Shown here: piece by piece, positions 48,393 to 57,724 of the stretch | Numbering within the stretch: the first letter of the stretch is position 1 | Layout of the letters: the number at the start of each line of letters is the position of its first letter | Source: Acanthococcus lagerstroemiae | Lineage: Eukaryota > Arthropoda > Insecta > Hemiptera > Eriococcidae | DNA: 64,000 nucleotides | Assembly: GCA_031841125.1 (NCBI GenBank) | Contig: JAJSSI010000017.1 | Span: forward strand, 228,213 to 292,212 | Direction of reading: 5' to 3' | Position numbers and translations under genes: made by a program | The notes under the pieces: model-generated | Told to the model about the DNA's origin: nothing | The model's database searches: none | What the model saw: the letters and a program-made list of their open reading frames with translations, nothing else

Positions 48393-51300
48393 TTATCGAT
48401 GAATGCCGATTCGTTTTTGAAACTTTACATTTTTGAGAAAACACGGCACGTCGGATTTATTCAATTTCACGGATGACGATAACAGTTTCATCATCAGTCG
48501 TCTGTTCTCGTCGTGTGGATCAATTTTTGGAAAATGCGTTTCTATAAACTCTCGCTGCATTCGTTCGAACGTATCGAAATCGGCTTGATAATAATAACGA
48601 CAGCGACGATCATCCGCCGACGCGTCAATTTTCAATTTCTTATAAGGCATCGCCATTATTTTATATTCGAACAAATGCGCGGCGAACGCGTAATAAATAT
48701 TCTGAACGAGCGCATAATTCGAGAGACGGGCGCGATGTTGGTCGTTGCTTTCGTTTCGTCGCAACATACGACGCTGCGTGTGCGACGAAAGCGGATCAAC
48801 GAAGATCACGACATCGTGATTGGCGTGAAATGCCGCCGACAATTCGTTGAATGTGGTCGAAAAAAATAATAAAATACTTTCGTATAATTCGGACGAGAAT
48901 TTTTCATCGAAAGCCGATTGCCGTCGTTGCAATCTTTGCCGTCGCCGTTGTTGTTTTTTTCGTAATTGTCGTCGTCGTCGTCGTTGGCATGATTGCTGCT
49001 GTTGCTTCTGTTTTCGAATATCGTTGTAATCCTCGATATCGCCGTCACATTTATCATCATCGTCGACATCGTTGTAATTACTGCCACAGCCGTCGTCGTC
49101 GACGCCACAGTCATGATCGTCGCTATCGGTAATCGACGACGACGATGATAACGTCGCGTATTTTCGAGCGATCCCGATTATCGGCATAATCGCGTTCCAC
49201 AGACAATTATCGAGTTGGCCTCGATCACCGACGACGAATGGAAACGAATGCGCGTATTGAATGGCCGCGTGCATGGAACATGTAAGAGCAGACGAATCGC
49301 ATTTTCCGGCAAAAGAACCGAGTTGGCCTCGACTAGGGGTCAGATAATTGTATTCCGGCCCCGACAATATGCGCAACATGGTCGTCTTACCGGTACAAGC
49401 CGTGCCGGTAACGTATTTCGGTCGATACGTCGTCTCGTCGCCGTCTCCTCGTCTCGCGATAGAAGCGGCACCGGTCATTAATTTATTGACGCGCAAATAA
49501 CGACACAACGGGGATAGACCACTCGTATCGTTTAGTAAGCGTAAATCTTCGTCCGTCCATTTTTCCGATACGAAACAACATACGATTCGGTACATTTTTT
49601 TAATAAAATCCTCGAAATTTGGTATCTTGGCGAATAGAGACGCGCGACGATTATAATTAATTTTTGCACAAACCTTGGTTGAAAAATCATCGTTATTGTC
49701 CGTTATATGGGAATCAACGCTACGATAGTCAACCGCATTGTCGTCGTCGTCGTCGTTCTCGTTTTCGTTATTATTGATGGTATTAACGCGACAACAACGA
49801 CGCATTAATCGTTGTAAAAATTCACTCGAAATAATTCGCGGATATAAAGCGTCCAATCTTATCGAAAACTCTAATCCATCATCGGGTGGAGCGCGCAGAA
49901 TTAGCCACTCGTCGATATCAAGTTCGTCCAATAAATTATGATTATCGTTGTTATTGTCGGCGCAATCGCTTTTATCATCACCTTTGATATTTGCCGTCAT
50001 TGATTTATTGGAAATGACAATTTTATCGCGATAATCTTTATATTCTCGTACAAACTTATATATCGTCGGCATGACTGGTAAATACGGATTATCGGGATGT
50101 TTAAAAATAATGGGGATAACGTCGTCGTCGTCTTTATCTTTGATGTTTTTGTCTTCTCTACCGGGGCTTTTATCAATTTTACCGAGACAAATTTTATCTT
50201 TAATTTCAAATGATCGAAGCAAACACGCGTACATGTATTCGATGGAAATGATATTTGTCCTCGTTGTCGCGCCTTCCACAATAAATATCGAATTAGATTT
50301 CGTAGATCGCGACATATCGGCGAGAAAATTATCGCTAGCGTGGTCGCGACGATCAAGATTAACCGCATGTCTGTCAGGATTTTTCGACATTGATAACAAT
50401 TGCGCGTTTCTACGCCAAAGTTTGATGCACGTGTCAATCATGATCGTCGATAGAGTTAACATAACCGAAGAATCGGCAAATAATCGCCGTAAAGCGTTAT
50501 CCTCGTCGTCGCGATCAATCGCGGTTAACCTTGCCCCGTTATCGGCCGAATAACAAGTTTTATCGCACCCATCTACATTCGTTCGAGAAAAAGAGGAGAA
50601 AAATGGGACGGAGGTAATAGTCGCCAGACGATCGAATAGTCGTTGAAATTCGTTATAGTCGTGAATGTAGGAATCGCGCAATGGTCCGAAAAGATCGATA
50701 TCGTTGACACGTATCGGGCACGATACCAAATCATCTAACCGTCGAAATGGATCGTACATTTTGTAAAATTTAGCGCGAAGTCCGATAAACCGAGCCACAT
50801 CGATGCACCGACGAGTACCCACTTTACCAAAAGGCCCGAAACAAGGTTTTTCCGCCAAAACGTCCAATAAACGATACAATTCGTCGTCGGATAAGTATTC
50901 ATCGGTTATCGCGATTGGATAATACACCGCTAATAAAGGTGCACTCGCGTTAGCGGCTATTATTGCCGTATCGCGTTGTCGCGTTTCGTTCTTTCCATCG
51001 GTTTCATTTTCCGAATTATCGAGTTTCTCACCATCAACCTCGATCGCCTCTGACCACGAAGATGACTTCGCCTTTTTACTCGTCGTCGTCACCGCTGCTG
51101 TCGATTGCGATGATACCGACAACAACGACGGCGATGGCGACAATTGGTACGGCATTAAAGCCGATGTCGGTATATTTTTCATTGTTATACCGGTGATAGT
51201 TGCAGCAACGATATCTTTAGTTTCGGCAATGGGTGCGGTTGTCGTAGCTACTGTTGCCGTGGATAATGTTGCCATTGTCGATTGTAACTGATTTTCAATA

Positions 51301-51545
51301 TTTGTCGATGCCGATGCTGTAAAGAAAGCAATTGCACAAAAAAAAAATTACTACATTTCGTCGTCGTCGTCGTCAATTTACATGAAAAAAAAAAATGATA
51401 CTTACTATGTTGTCGTCGTCCGAAAAATGTCTCGTAATTGTAAATATTTTTCGAATATTTGACTTTTAAATCATCTTCAAATGAAATGGAACACTTTGGC
51501 GGCGATGAGGATAATGTCGGTAGCGAAAATGACGACGACGACGAA

Positions 51546-51591
<46 letters not shown>

Positions 51592-51736
51592 GCGACGGCA
51601 ACGACGATGTTGTCGGTGTGATCGATTCCGATGGTTTGGACGATGCCGTCCTCGCTAATGAGGACTTTTTCCAATAAACGTAATAGCGTAAATAATCGTT
51701 CAATTGATTCTGATTCGAAATATCGCCGACGGTCAT
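48393..51736 (-). CDS. Deoxynucleoside-kinase-like P-loop protein, spliced
   Basis: Exon 1 is 51736-51406 and exon 2 is 51316-48393. Removing the 89-base intron gives one frame of 1084 codons plus stop. The C-terminal third has a P-loop GTACTGKTT (about residue 750) and, about 60 residues later, a DR-containing segment (GDRGQLDNCLW), the arrangement of thymidine/deoxynucleoside kinases, of which nudiviruses carry several. VVIFVDPLSSHTQRRMLRR may be the lid Arg region. The ~700-residue N-terminal part is unlike any known kinase and is unassigned. Exon 1 is Ser/Pro-rich. The early promoter lies 63-104 bases upstream, as for the ribonucleotide reductase gene, another spliced gene of nucleotide supply. 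Confidence 0.6.
51317..51405 (-). other. Predicted spliceosomal intron in the kinase-like gene (89 bases)
   Basis: On the minus strand the donor is GTAAGTATC (from 51405) and the acceptor ends CTTTCTTTACAG (51317), both near-consensus with a good pyrimidine tract. Exon 1 ends one base into a codon and exon 2 supplies the other two, keeping the frame. Without splicing the long frame would have to start at a later ATG (51275), and exon 1 would lack a purpose. Confidence 0.8.
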
Positions 51737-51798
51737 ATTTGCCACTACTCGTCTATTCCTATTACGAGAAGTTGTAACTCTATGACGACCCGAGATCG

Positions 51799-51840
51799 AC
51801 TGAATGTTCTCGCGTACATCCCATTACTCATATATATATA
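51799..51840 (-). promoter_or_regulatory. Early promoter (TATA + TCAGT) of the kinase-like gene
   Basis: On the minus strand a TATATATATA run (51840-51831) is followed by TCAGT at 51803-51799, about 30 bases on. The exon 1 ATG is at 51736. Confidence 0.7.
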
Positions 51841-51841
51841 G

Positions 51842-52702
51842 ATGTGTCGGAGGAAAAAAATGGAAAAAGAGAGTAGAATTCGAAACGCGTCATCATTGTC
51901 GGCATCCTCATCATCACCACCATCGCTATCGTCGTTGTTGGTAACAGCAACAACCACGGAATCGCAATCACCGTTGTCGATCATGATTATGTCGCCGTTG
52001 TCGTTTATTTCATCGTTGCCAGTGTCGTTGCCGCGAATAGATCGTGTGCGAAAAATAGACGATCGGTCTACCGATAAGACGGTGCATTTGTCGGAGAAAC
52101 GTTCGGCGACGCTACTTCGTCGTTTTCCACGATACGTGATACGCGAATGTCGATCAAAACGCGAAGCGCCTCTCGTTAACGAATGTTTCGCCGACATGGG
52201 CGTTACGTGGCGTGATTTGATTCACGAATCGACGTACCCCATACGCGAAGCCATTTTCGAAGATCTAGTATGGCCTTATCCCCGTTTCGCGCGATCAAAT
52301 TTACCGGTGGCGAATCGGCAAATCGTGGTCGAACGTTTTAACGCGCGTGCCTACCTGGATCGAAAAAATCACAATATAGTATACGCGTCGTTATTCGCCT
52401 ATCCGAAAATAGATTTCATATTTGAATTTGTAACGCGAGACGATATTGACGCGTGTAAAAAATATAGGAAATGGCTCGTGAATGATAATAACGACAACGA
52501 CAGCGACAATCGTGAAAATGATCATAATGATATCGACGACGACGACGACGACGAAATAAATGTTGATATTATTACCGATAATAGAATAAATAATCGCGAC
52601 GTTGGCAACTACGATCACGATGGCAAACAAGAGGAAATGATTTCTGTCGAAAAACAAAACGACGAAATAGTAAAATTTATAAAATTGATCGAGTATGTAT
52701 GA
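51842..52702 (+). CDS. Unknown protein with Ser-rich start and acidic tail
   Basis: The frame encodes up to 286 residues. The first ~80 are Ser/Pro-rich and the last ~70 Asp/Asn/Glu-rich. The ordered middle (about 85-210) has YVIRECRSKREAPLVNECF, WRDLIHESTYPIREAIFEDLVWPYPRF and IVYASLFAYPKIDFIFEF. No family is recognised. The first ATG (51842) sits right after a TATA run used by the opposite strand, so a later in-frame start (51860 or in the Ser-rich part) is possible. Its end overlaps the esterase start by eight bases, suggesting coupled genes. Confidence 0.55.
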   Translation: MCRRKKMEKESRIRNASSLSASSSSPPSLSSLLVTATTTESQSPLSIMIMSPLSFISSLPVSLPRIDRVRKIDDRSTDKTVHLSEKRSATLLRRFPRYVIRECRSKREAPLVNECFADMGVTWRDLIHESTYPIREAIFEDLVWPYPRFARSNLPVANRQIVVERFNARAYLDRKNHNIVYASLFAYPKIDFIFEFVTRDDIDACKKYRKWLVNDNNDNDSDNRENDHNDIDDDDDDEINVDIITDNRINNRDVGNYDHDGKQEEMISVEKQNDEIVKFIKLIEYV

Positions 52703-53762
52703 AACACTAACGTTGATATTGATCGATCTCGCGCTTTTGTTTAGTTTCGTTTTTTTACTGATTCGGCCTCTGTTTGTAAAATGGATTTTATCCTACACGA
52801 TAAAATTACCGAGAGGAGATCGACCACGTGCTCTGGTTCGTGTCGAAGAATTTTTAGTCGATAGTTTTAAGACGACATTGTATATGAATAAAAAAGACGA
52901 CATCCTCGATCCCGGCAACTACATCGACGCAAAAAAGCACAACTACGCCGTCGATTCGTCTACTCCTTCTTCGACGACGACGACTTACAATCTGGTGGTT
53001 TTTGTGCATGGTTTTATGTTTCTCCTGACCGACGCGAGTGCGACTTATTTATTTTTAAACGAACTCACGGCGCATTTGCCGAATCACGATTATGTGACGT
53101 TTGATTACGGCATTAGATTCGGATACACGTTATGCGACATGGTTCGACACACCTATAAAGTTATACGCGCTTGTCGCGCGTTTCGAAACTATACAAATCT
53201 ATACGGCATAGGCGTGTCTGCTGGCGCGCTCGTTTGCGGCGCCATGCAACAATGCGAATTTAATCGCAGCGTCGATCGTGAAATGCGAGTCCGACTACAC
53301 GATGATGACGCACGAGTGGAATACAAGTTCGAGTGTTTCATCACCTTGTGCGGTCTTCTCAATACAAACTTTCAACATCGATACTTGAATCTATTATTTA
53401 ACGCGTACTTGTCACGCGGTACACCGGCGCAACAATATTACACGTGTTACGGCCTCGATCATCTGCCAAAACTTGTCGTGAGCGCGCGCGACGATTTCCT
53501 GTCGGCACAATCAACGGCGTTTACGATTTCAGAAAAATGCGAATCTCTCGTATTTCCAAACGACGTCGATTTGCCGCACGCGTTTCCATTATTCCCGAAT
53601 TTCAAGCAAACCAACGAATGCGTCAAGCGTATAGCCAAATTCATCGAGGATAACCCTTTCGCTACCGCGCGACGCGCGAATGATAGCCGAGAGTTACGAA
53701 TTCCGAACGAATCGTTCGGAATTCCGAGAGACCGACAAATTGATCTCTCGCTATCGCGTTAA
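52695..53762 (+). CDS. Alpha/beta-hydrolase (lipase/esterase-like)
   Basis: This 355-residue protein has an N-terminal hydrophobic segment (about 4-28), then an alpha/beta-hydrolase fold. Visible are VVFVHGFMF (oxyanion-loop HG), the nucleophile elbow GVSAG (Ser175), a likely acid in VVSARDDFLS and a likely His in DVDLPHAFPLF. Nudiviruses are known to carry an esterase/lipase-like gene. It probably acts on lipid or ester substrates at membranes, anchored by the N-terminal segment. The last ~36 residues (from NPFATARR) are encoded by the right end of a Fanzor relic that starts at 53654, so the natural C-terminus has been replaced. Confidence 0.75.
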   Translation: MYETLTLILIDLALLFSFVFLLIRPLFVKWILSYTIKLPRGDRPRALVRVEEFLVDSFKTTLYMNKKDDILDPGNYIDAKKHNYAVDSSTPSSTTTTYNLVVFVHGFMFLLTDASATYLFLNELTAHLPNHDYVTFDYGIRFGYTLCDMVRHTYKVIRACRAFRNYTNLYGIGVSAGALVCGAMQQCEFNRSVDREMRVRLHDDDARVEYKFECFITLCGLLNTNFQHRYLNLLFNAYLSRGTPAQQYYTCYGLDHLPKLVVSARDDFLSAQSTAFTISEKCESLVFPNDVDLPHAFPLFPNFKQTNECVKRIAKFIEDNPFATARRANDSRELRIPNESFGIPRDRQIDLSLSR

Positions 53763-53946
53763 CGCTATTTGTTATTTTTTTCGTAGCTACCGCTGCTGCC
53801 GCGGCGACATTAGCGGTGGCGCGATAATCGACGAGATCCAGCGCAACGAGGATAATGTTACGAGCGGCGTTGACGTCGCGATTCCACACGATCGCGCAAT
53901 TTGGGCAAATTTGAAATCGGTGGTAGGCGCAACGTCCTCGTCCTCG
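53654..53946 (-). mobile_element. 5'-truncated Fanzor copy (right end plus last ~90 codons)
   Basis: From CCCTTTCGCTACCGCG this 293-base piece follows the right end of the intact element base for base with few changes, through both hairpins, the NRDVNAARN codons and the zinc-pair codons. It breaks off at the CGTCCTCG block (equivalent to about 43797). A 75-codon minus-strand frame (53889-53662) still reads the nuclease C-terminus. Its outer end lies inside the esterase gene. It cannot encode an active nuclease, but the guide-scaffold hairpins are intact. Confidence 0.92.
53662..53889 (-). pseudogene. Fanzor C-terminal fragment
   Basis: Seventy-five codons correspond to the last ~80 residues of the intact Fanzor, starting at the RuvC-III Asp motif (NRDVNAARN) and including the SEFRTIRSEFVTLGY tail. 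The rest of the nuclease is missing. The Ala/Thr-run length differs from the intact copy. Confidence 0.85.
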
Positions 53947-54107
53947 TAAAATGATGATATTTATAGAAAAAAAAAAAATTTATTTTTTGTATCGTAATTA
54001 CGTCGTTTACGCGCATGATCTCGAAATGAAGAAAAAAAAGAAAATAATTCAATAACGTAAAATTTATTTTATTGTCTGTACTATACATCGGGTTCGACTT
54101 GCCGGAA

Positions 54108-55574
54108 TTAGTGCAAATCCGAGTTGTATTTTTCCAACAGATTGTATTTTTCGATAATCGTCGCGGTCGCCATATTTTCATCCGCGTTCACGTCGTCGTC
54201 GTTGTCGTTGTCGTCGCTACTACTACCACCACCACCACCACCACTATCGTCGTCGCCGCAGTCATTGGTCGTCGACGACGAGTCTAATGGCGGCACCGTC
54301 TCCGCGACAATCGCCGAAGATTTCTTCGTAGACGCGGCGGTAACCATCAACTCGGAAAACGACGATGGGGTACACATCGATGTAGTAGTCACAGTAGTAG
54401 CGGTTGCGGCTGTATCATCGGCGTTGGTGGTGGCGGCGGCGGTTGCGGCTGCATCATCGACGGTGATAGCGACTGCTGCGGCGGCGGTGATAGAACGCGT
54501 CGTCGACTCAGAATATCCGGAAGAGGAGCACGTCTCGTACGCGTCGAGCGTCGTCGTCAGCCAGTTCTCGTTCGGATAGCGTTCGGCCATCCGCCGGAGA
54601 CGCGCGTCGTTGCGGAGCGCGTGCTCGCGCGCCCGTTCAAACGCCTCGACGTTTTGCCGGCAATTGGCTTCGGCGCGCGTCGCCGTCTCCTCGATCACGG
54701 CCACGCCGAGCTTCCGCGCGCTCTCGTACTGGAACGCGTACCGCATGTGTAGCTCGCGTACCTCGCTCTCGTGCTCCTTTTCCTTCAGCCGTAATTCGGC
54801 TCTCGCCCTCTCCAACGTCAATCGCGATTCGAATTTCGTCTTCGCCAGAGCCAATAGCGATTCGGCTCGCGCCTTTTCCAACGCCAATTCCAATTTCAAT
54901 CGCGATTCGAATTTCGTCTTCGCCAGAGCCAATAGCGATTCGGCTCGCGCCTTTTCCAACGCCAATTCCAATTTCAATCGCGATTCGAATTTCGTCTTCT
55001 CCAACGCCGATTCCAACGCCAGTCGCGATTCGGATTTCATTTTCTCTAACTCATTTTCTTTCTCTTTCACGGTCAATTGTCTTTCGCGTTCCAGGAATTG
55101 TAATTTCGCGCGATATAATTCCAAGTCCTGTTTCATCGACGCCAACTCCATCGACGATGACGATGCGCCAGAAGTATCCATTGATTCGCCGTTCGACGAT
55201 TGCGTCGTCGTAGTCGTATTCGTGGGTGGCTCGTTGTAGAGGCACGCTTCGTCGTTTATTCGAATGGGATACCGCGAGATCGATTCGCCGACGTTTAATT
55301 CGGCCAAAACGCGTTCGCGTTCGTTGGGTCGAACCGCTACAACGTATTCGTTCACGCCTGCGTCGTTGACGTATTTCGTGTTGTCCGATTCGTTGGCTAT
55401 TCGCGTTTCTCGATCCAACGACAATTGCTGGTATTCGCGGATGTTTGCTTCGTCGACGTACTTCGACAAATCACAAGACTCTTGTTTGGTCGGTAAACCC
55501 GTAATGTATGTGTAGACAGAATTGAATTTGGTCCAACGAACGCCATCGACGTCTACGACACTCACGAAAGACAT
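54108..55574 (-). CDS. BRO-like / MSV199-type DNA-binding protein B with coiled coil
   Basis: This 488-residue protein shares the N-terminal domain of the 35703-37472 protein (VRWTKFNSVYTYITG, then KYVNDAGVNEYV). Instead of that protein's C-terminal domain it has a long Glu/Lys/Arg/Leu coiled coil (about 150-310) containing near-identical 26-residue repeats, then an Ala/Thr/Ser/Asp tail. It probably binds DNA with its head and oligomerises through the coil. The ATG at 55574 aligns with the paralogue and follows the TATA/TCAGT promoter; the frame upstream lacks an ATG between them. Confidence 0.55.
   Translation of the reverse strand: MSFVSVVDVDGVRWTKFNSVYTYITGLPTKQESCDLSKYVDEANIREYQQLSLDRETRIANESDNTKYVNDAGVNEYVVAVRPNERERVLAELNVGESISRYPIRINDEACLYNEPPTNTTTTTQSSNGESMDTSGASSSSMELASMKQDLELYRAKLQFLERERQLTVKEKENELEKMKSESRLALESALEKTKFESRLKLELALEKARAESLLALAKTKFESRLKLELALEKARAESLLALAKTKFESRLTLERARAELRLKEKEHESEVRELHMRYAFQYESARKLGVAVIEETATRAEANCRQNVEAFERAREHALRNDARLRRMAERYPNENWLTTTLDAYETCSSSGYSESTTRSITAAAAVAITVDDAAATAAATTNADDTAATATTVTTTSMCTPSSFSELMVTAASTKKSSAIVAETVPPLDSSSTTNDCGDDDSGGGGGGSSSDDNDNDDDVNADENMATATIIEKYNLLEKYNSDLH
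54819..55000. repeat. 78-base tandem repeats in the coiled-coil region
   Basis: Two complete copies (about 54819-54896 and 54897-54974) and a partial third encode 26-residue coiled-coil units (core ESRLKLELALEKARAESLLA). The period is a multiple of three and close to whole heptads, so copy-number change would lengthen the coil without breaking the frame. Confidence 0.9.
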
Positions 55575-55685
55575 ATCGACACACTCCGTTGGTATATCTC
55601 GTATATACCGATGGATTGAGAATAGAATCTTTCTCGAAACTGACGAATAGACAAATCGACACAATTCAACGGTGTATCAAACAAT

Positions 55686-55727
55686 ACTGAGTATTTTTTT
55701 TTCAACTAATTACATTATATATATATA
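55686..55727 (-). promoter_or_regulatory. Early promoter (TATA + TCAGT) of BRO-like gene B
   Basis: On the minus strand a TATATATATATA run (55727-55716) is followed by TCAGT at 55690-55686, about 30 bases on. The first ATG downstream is 55574. Confidence 0.65.
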
Positions 55728-55735
55728 TTATTTGA

Positions 55736-55931
55736 CCGGTTCGCTATTGCGCGACGCGCGAACGATAGTCGAATTACAAATTCCGAACAAATCTTTCGAA
55801 ACCCCGAGAAACCAACAGCCTGATCTCTCGCTATACATTAACGCTTGTTGTCGTCGCAGTCGTTGTTTTCGTTGCCGTTGCGACGGAGTTGGCGCGATAA
55901 TTGACAACAAGGGTAATGCGCAACGTCGTAG
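55736..55931 (-). mobile_element. Decayed, internally deleted Fanzor end
   Basis: The piece starts CGGTTCGCTATTGCGCG and shows eroded versions of the Fanzor right-end blocks (GAACGATAG, AATTCCGAAC, TGATCTCTCG, TTAACGCT). It then matches the GCGATAATTGAC and GCGCAACGTCGT blocks that are further apart in the intact gene. It looks like an old copy with an internal deletion, resembling a miniature non-autonomous element. The stems are weakened by substitutions. Confidence 0.7.
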
Positions 55932-56010
55932 AATTCTCATTTCGACATACGCGCACGTTAATGGTAGTAAAAAAAGATAAAGAAATAACAACATATACAT
56001 ATACAAATTT

Positions 56011-57693
56011 TTATTCCACAGTAAAAAATACACATTTCGTTTGCTTATCAAAATCATCAGCGAGACCAACGCTTACATTTCTAAATATGCGCAATTTGAA
56101 ATCACGCACAACATCGATAAATTTATAAATATTGTCGTAGGTCGCAAATTTTCTAATTTTATCGTTTATACTCAACGTAATAAACGGTTTAATCGAGTCT
56201 TTTAATTCCGGGCACGTACACGCGTTAGATAAAATTTTATCGAATTTATCGCGAGTACAAATAAGACGCAACATTTCGCGTTCCAATTTTTCAACCAATC
56301 TACACATATCTACGGCATTTTGAAGCGTTCTAATGGCAGTCAATTTTTGATTTTTTACATAATATACCAAAGATAAAATAATTTTTTCAAGTTGCTGATC
56401 AAATCGACGCGCATCTTTTTCTCGTTTCTGCCGCATACTCGACGATGATGCGCGACGATTCGAGATTTTTTTCCAATTTTTGGCAACGACGTTGTCCCCT
56501 TTGTCCGTACCATCGGCGTTATTGCTGCTGCCGCTGTTGCGATTATCGACGTCAACGTTATCGATAGCGATGCCCGTGTTAATAGCTGCAACGCCATCAC
56601 GAATGCAATTATCCTGACGAGTGGGCATTATCGACACGTCCTTATTTGCGGTGAATGTGGCGGAATCGAGCGACACGGAGGTATTGAATTTTTTACAACG
56701 TTTATCGGCATATGTTTTCAAATCGTCTACAAAAACAAATTATATATTAAGAAAAAATTCAATCGTTCAATTATTAATCTTAATAAAAACGTTCATACCT
56801 CGTTTTTTTCTCTTGTTTTTCATAATCGCATTATCTCGATCGCCGTTGTCGTCATCGTCGCAGGTGTTGTCGTCGCTCATCGACTGTTTCTCGTCAATTG
56901 AATTTTGAAACAACGTCGTCAAAACGACGTGGTCATCGTCGATTTTTTTAACTTTTTTCGTCGTTGATTTTGATTCAATTGGTTTTTTTTTCCTCGAAAT
57001 TATAGCGAAAGGAGCAGTGGTGGTACTACTATCCGTTTTCATTTTTTTCGCAGTTACTGGTAACGAGGGCAGCAGCGGCGGCGTTGTCGTCGATTCTACT
57101 CGTTTTACTTTTAAAGTTGAATCGTTCGATGTCGTCGATTTCGTCATTTTTTCAACGGAATCATCGAGAAGACTCGATGACGTTACGGAAATCATTGCAG
57201 TCTTGGCCACCGTCATCGGTGTTGATCGTGTCGATAAAGTTGTATTCGTCAACGACAACGAATCGACAACGACAGTAGTAGAAGTCGTGATAGGCACGAT
57301 AATCGATTCACCGTCGGTTATTAAATTTGTATTCGTAACGGTCATCGCGACATCGCCACTATAACTATTTTTACTCGAACCGAATGCGCGCGCCAAACAA
57401 TATTTCTCCAATCTATTCGGAGTAACTACTGAATCGAGAACGTGACGTATTTCACTTTTATTGCCTTCGAACGAGGTCGCCACTATAGAATCTTTTTCAT
57501 TTTCTTTTTCGTATCCGCATATAGGGAGAGGTCGCGTTGGTGGTGGTAGTGGTGATTCTATTTTTACGTTAACGCGACGCGACGGCTTCGGGTGTTTACT
57601 CTGTTCGCCGATAAAACCCACCACCGATATCGAAGAAGCGAATTCATTTAAATAACGTGGTGCATTCGATAGTGTCGTAGTCGTCGTCGTCGT

Positions 57694-57724
<31 letters not shown>

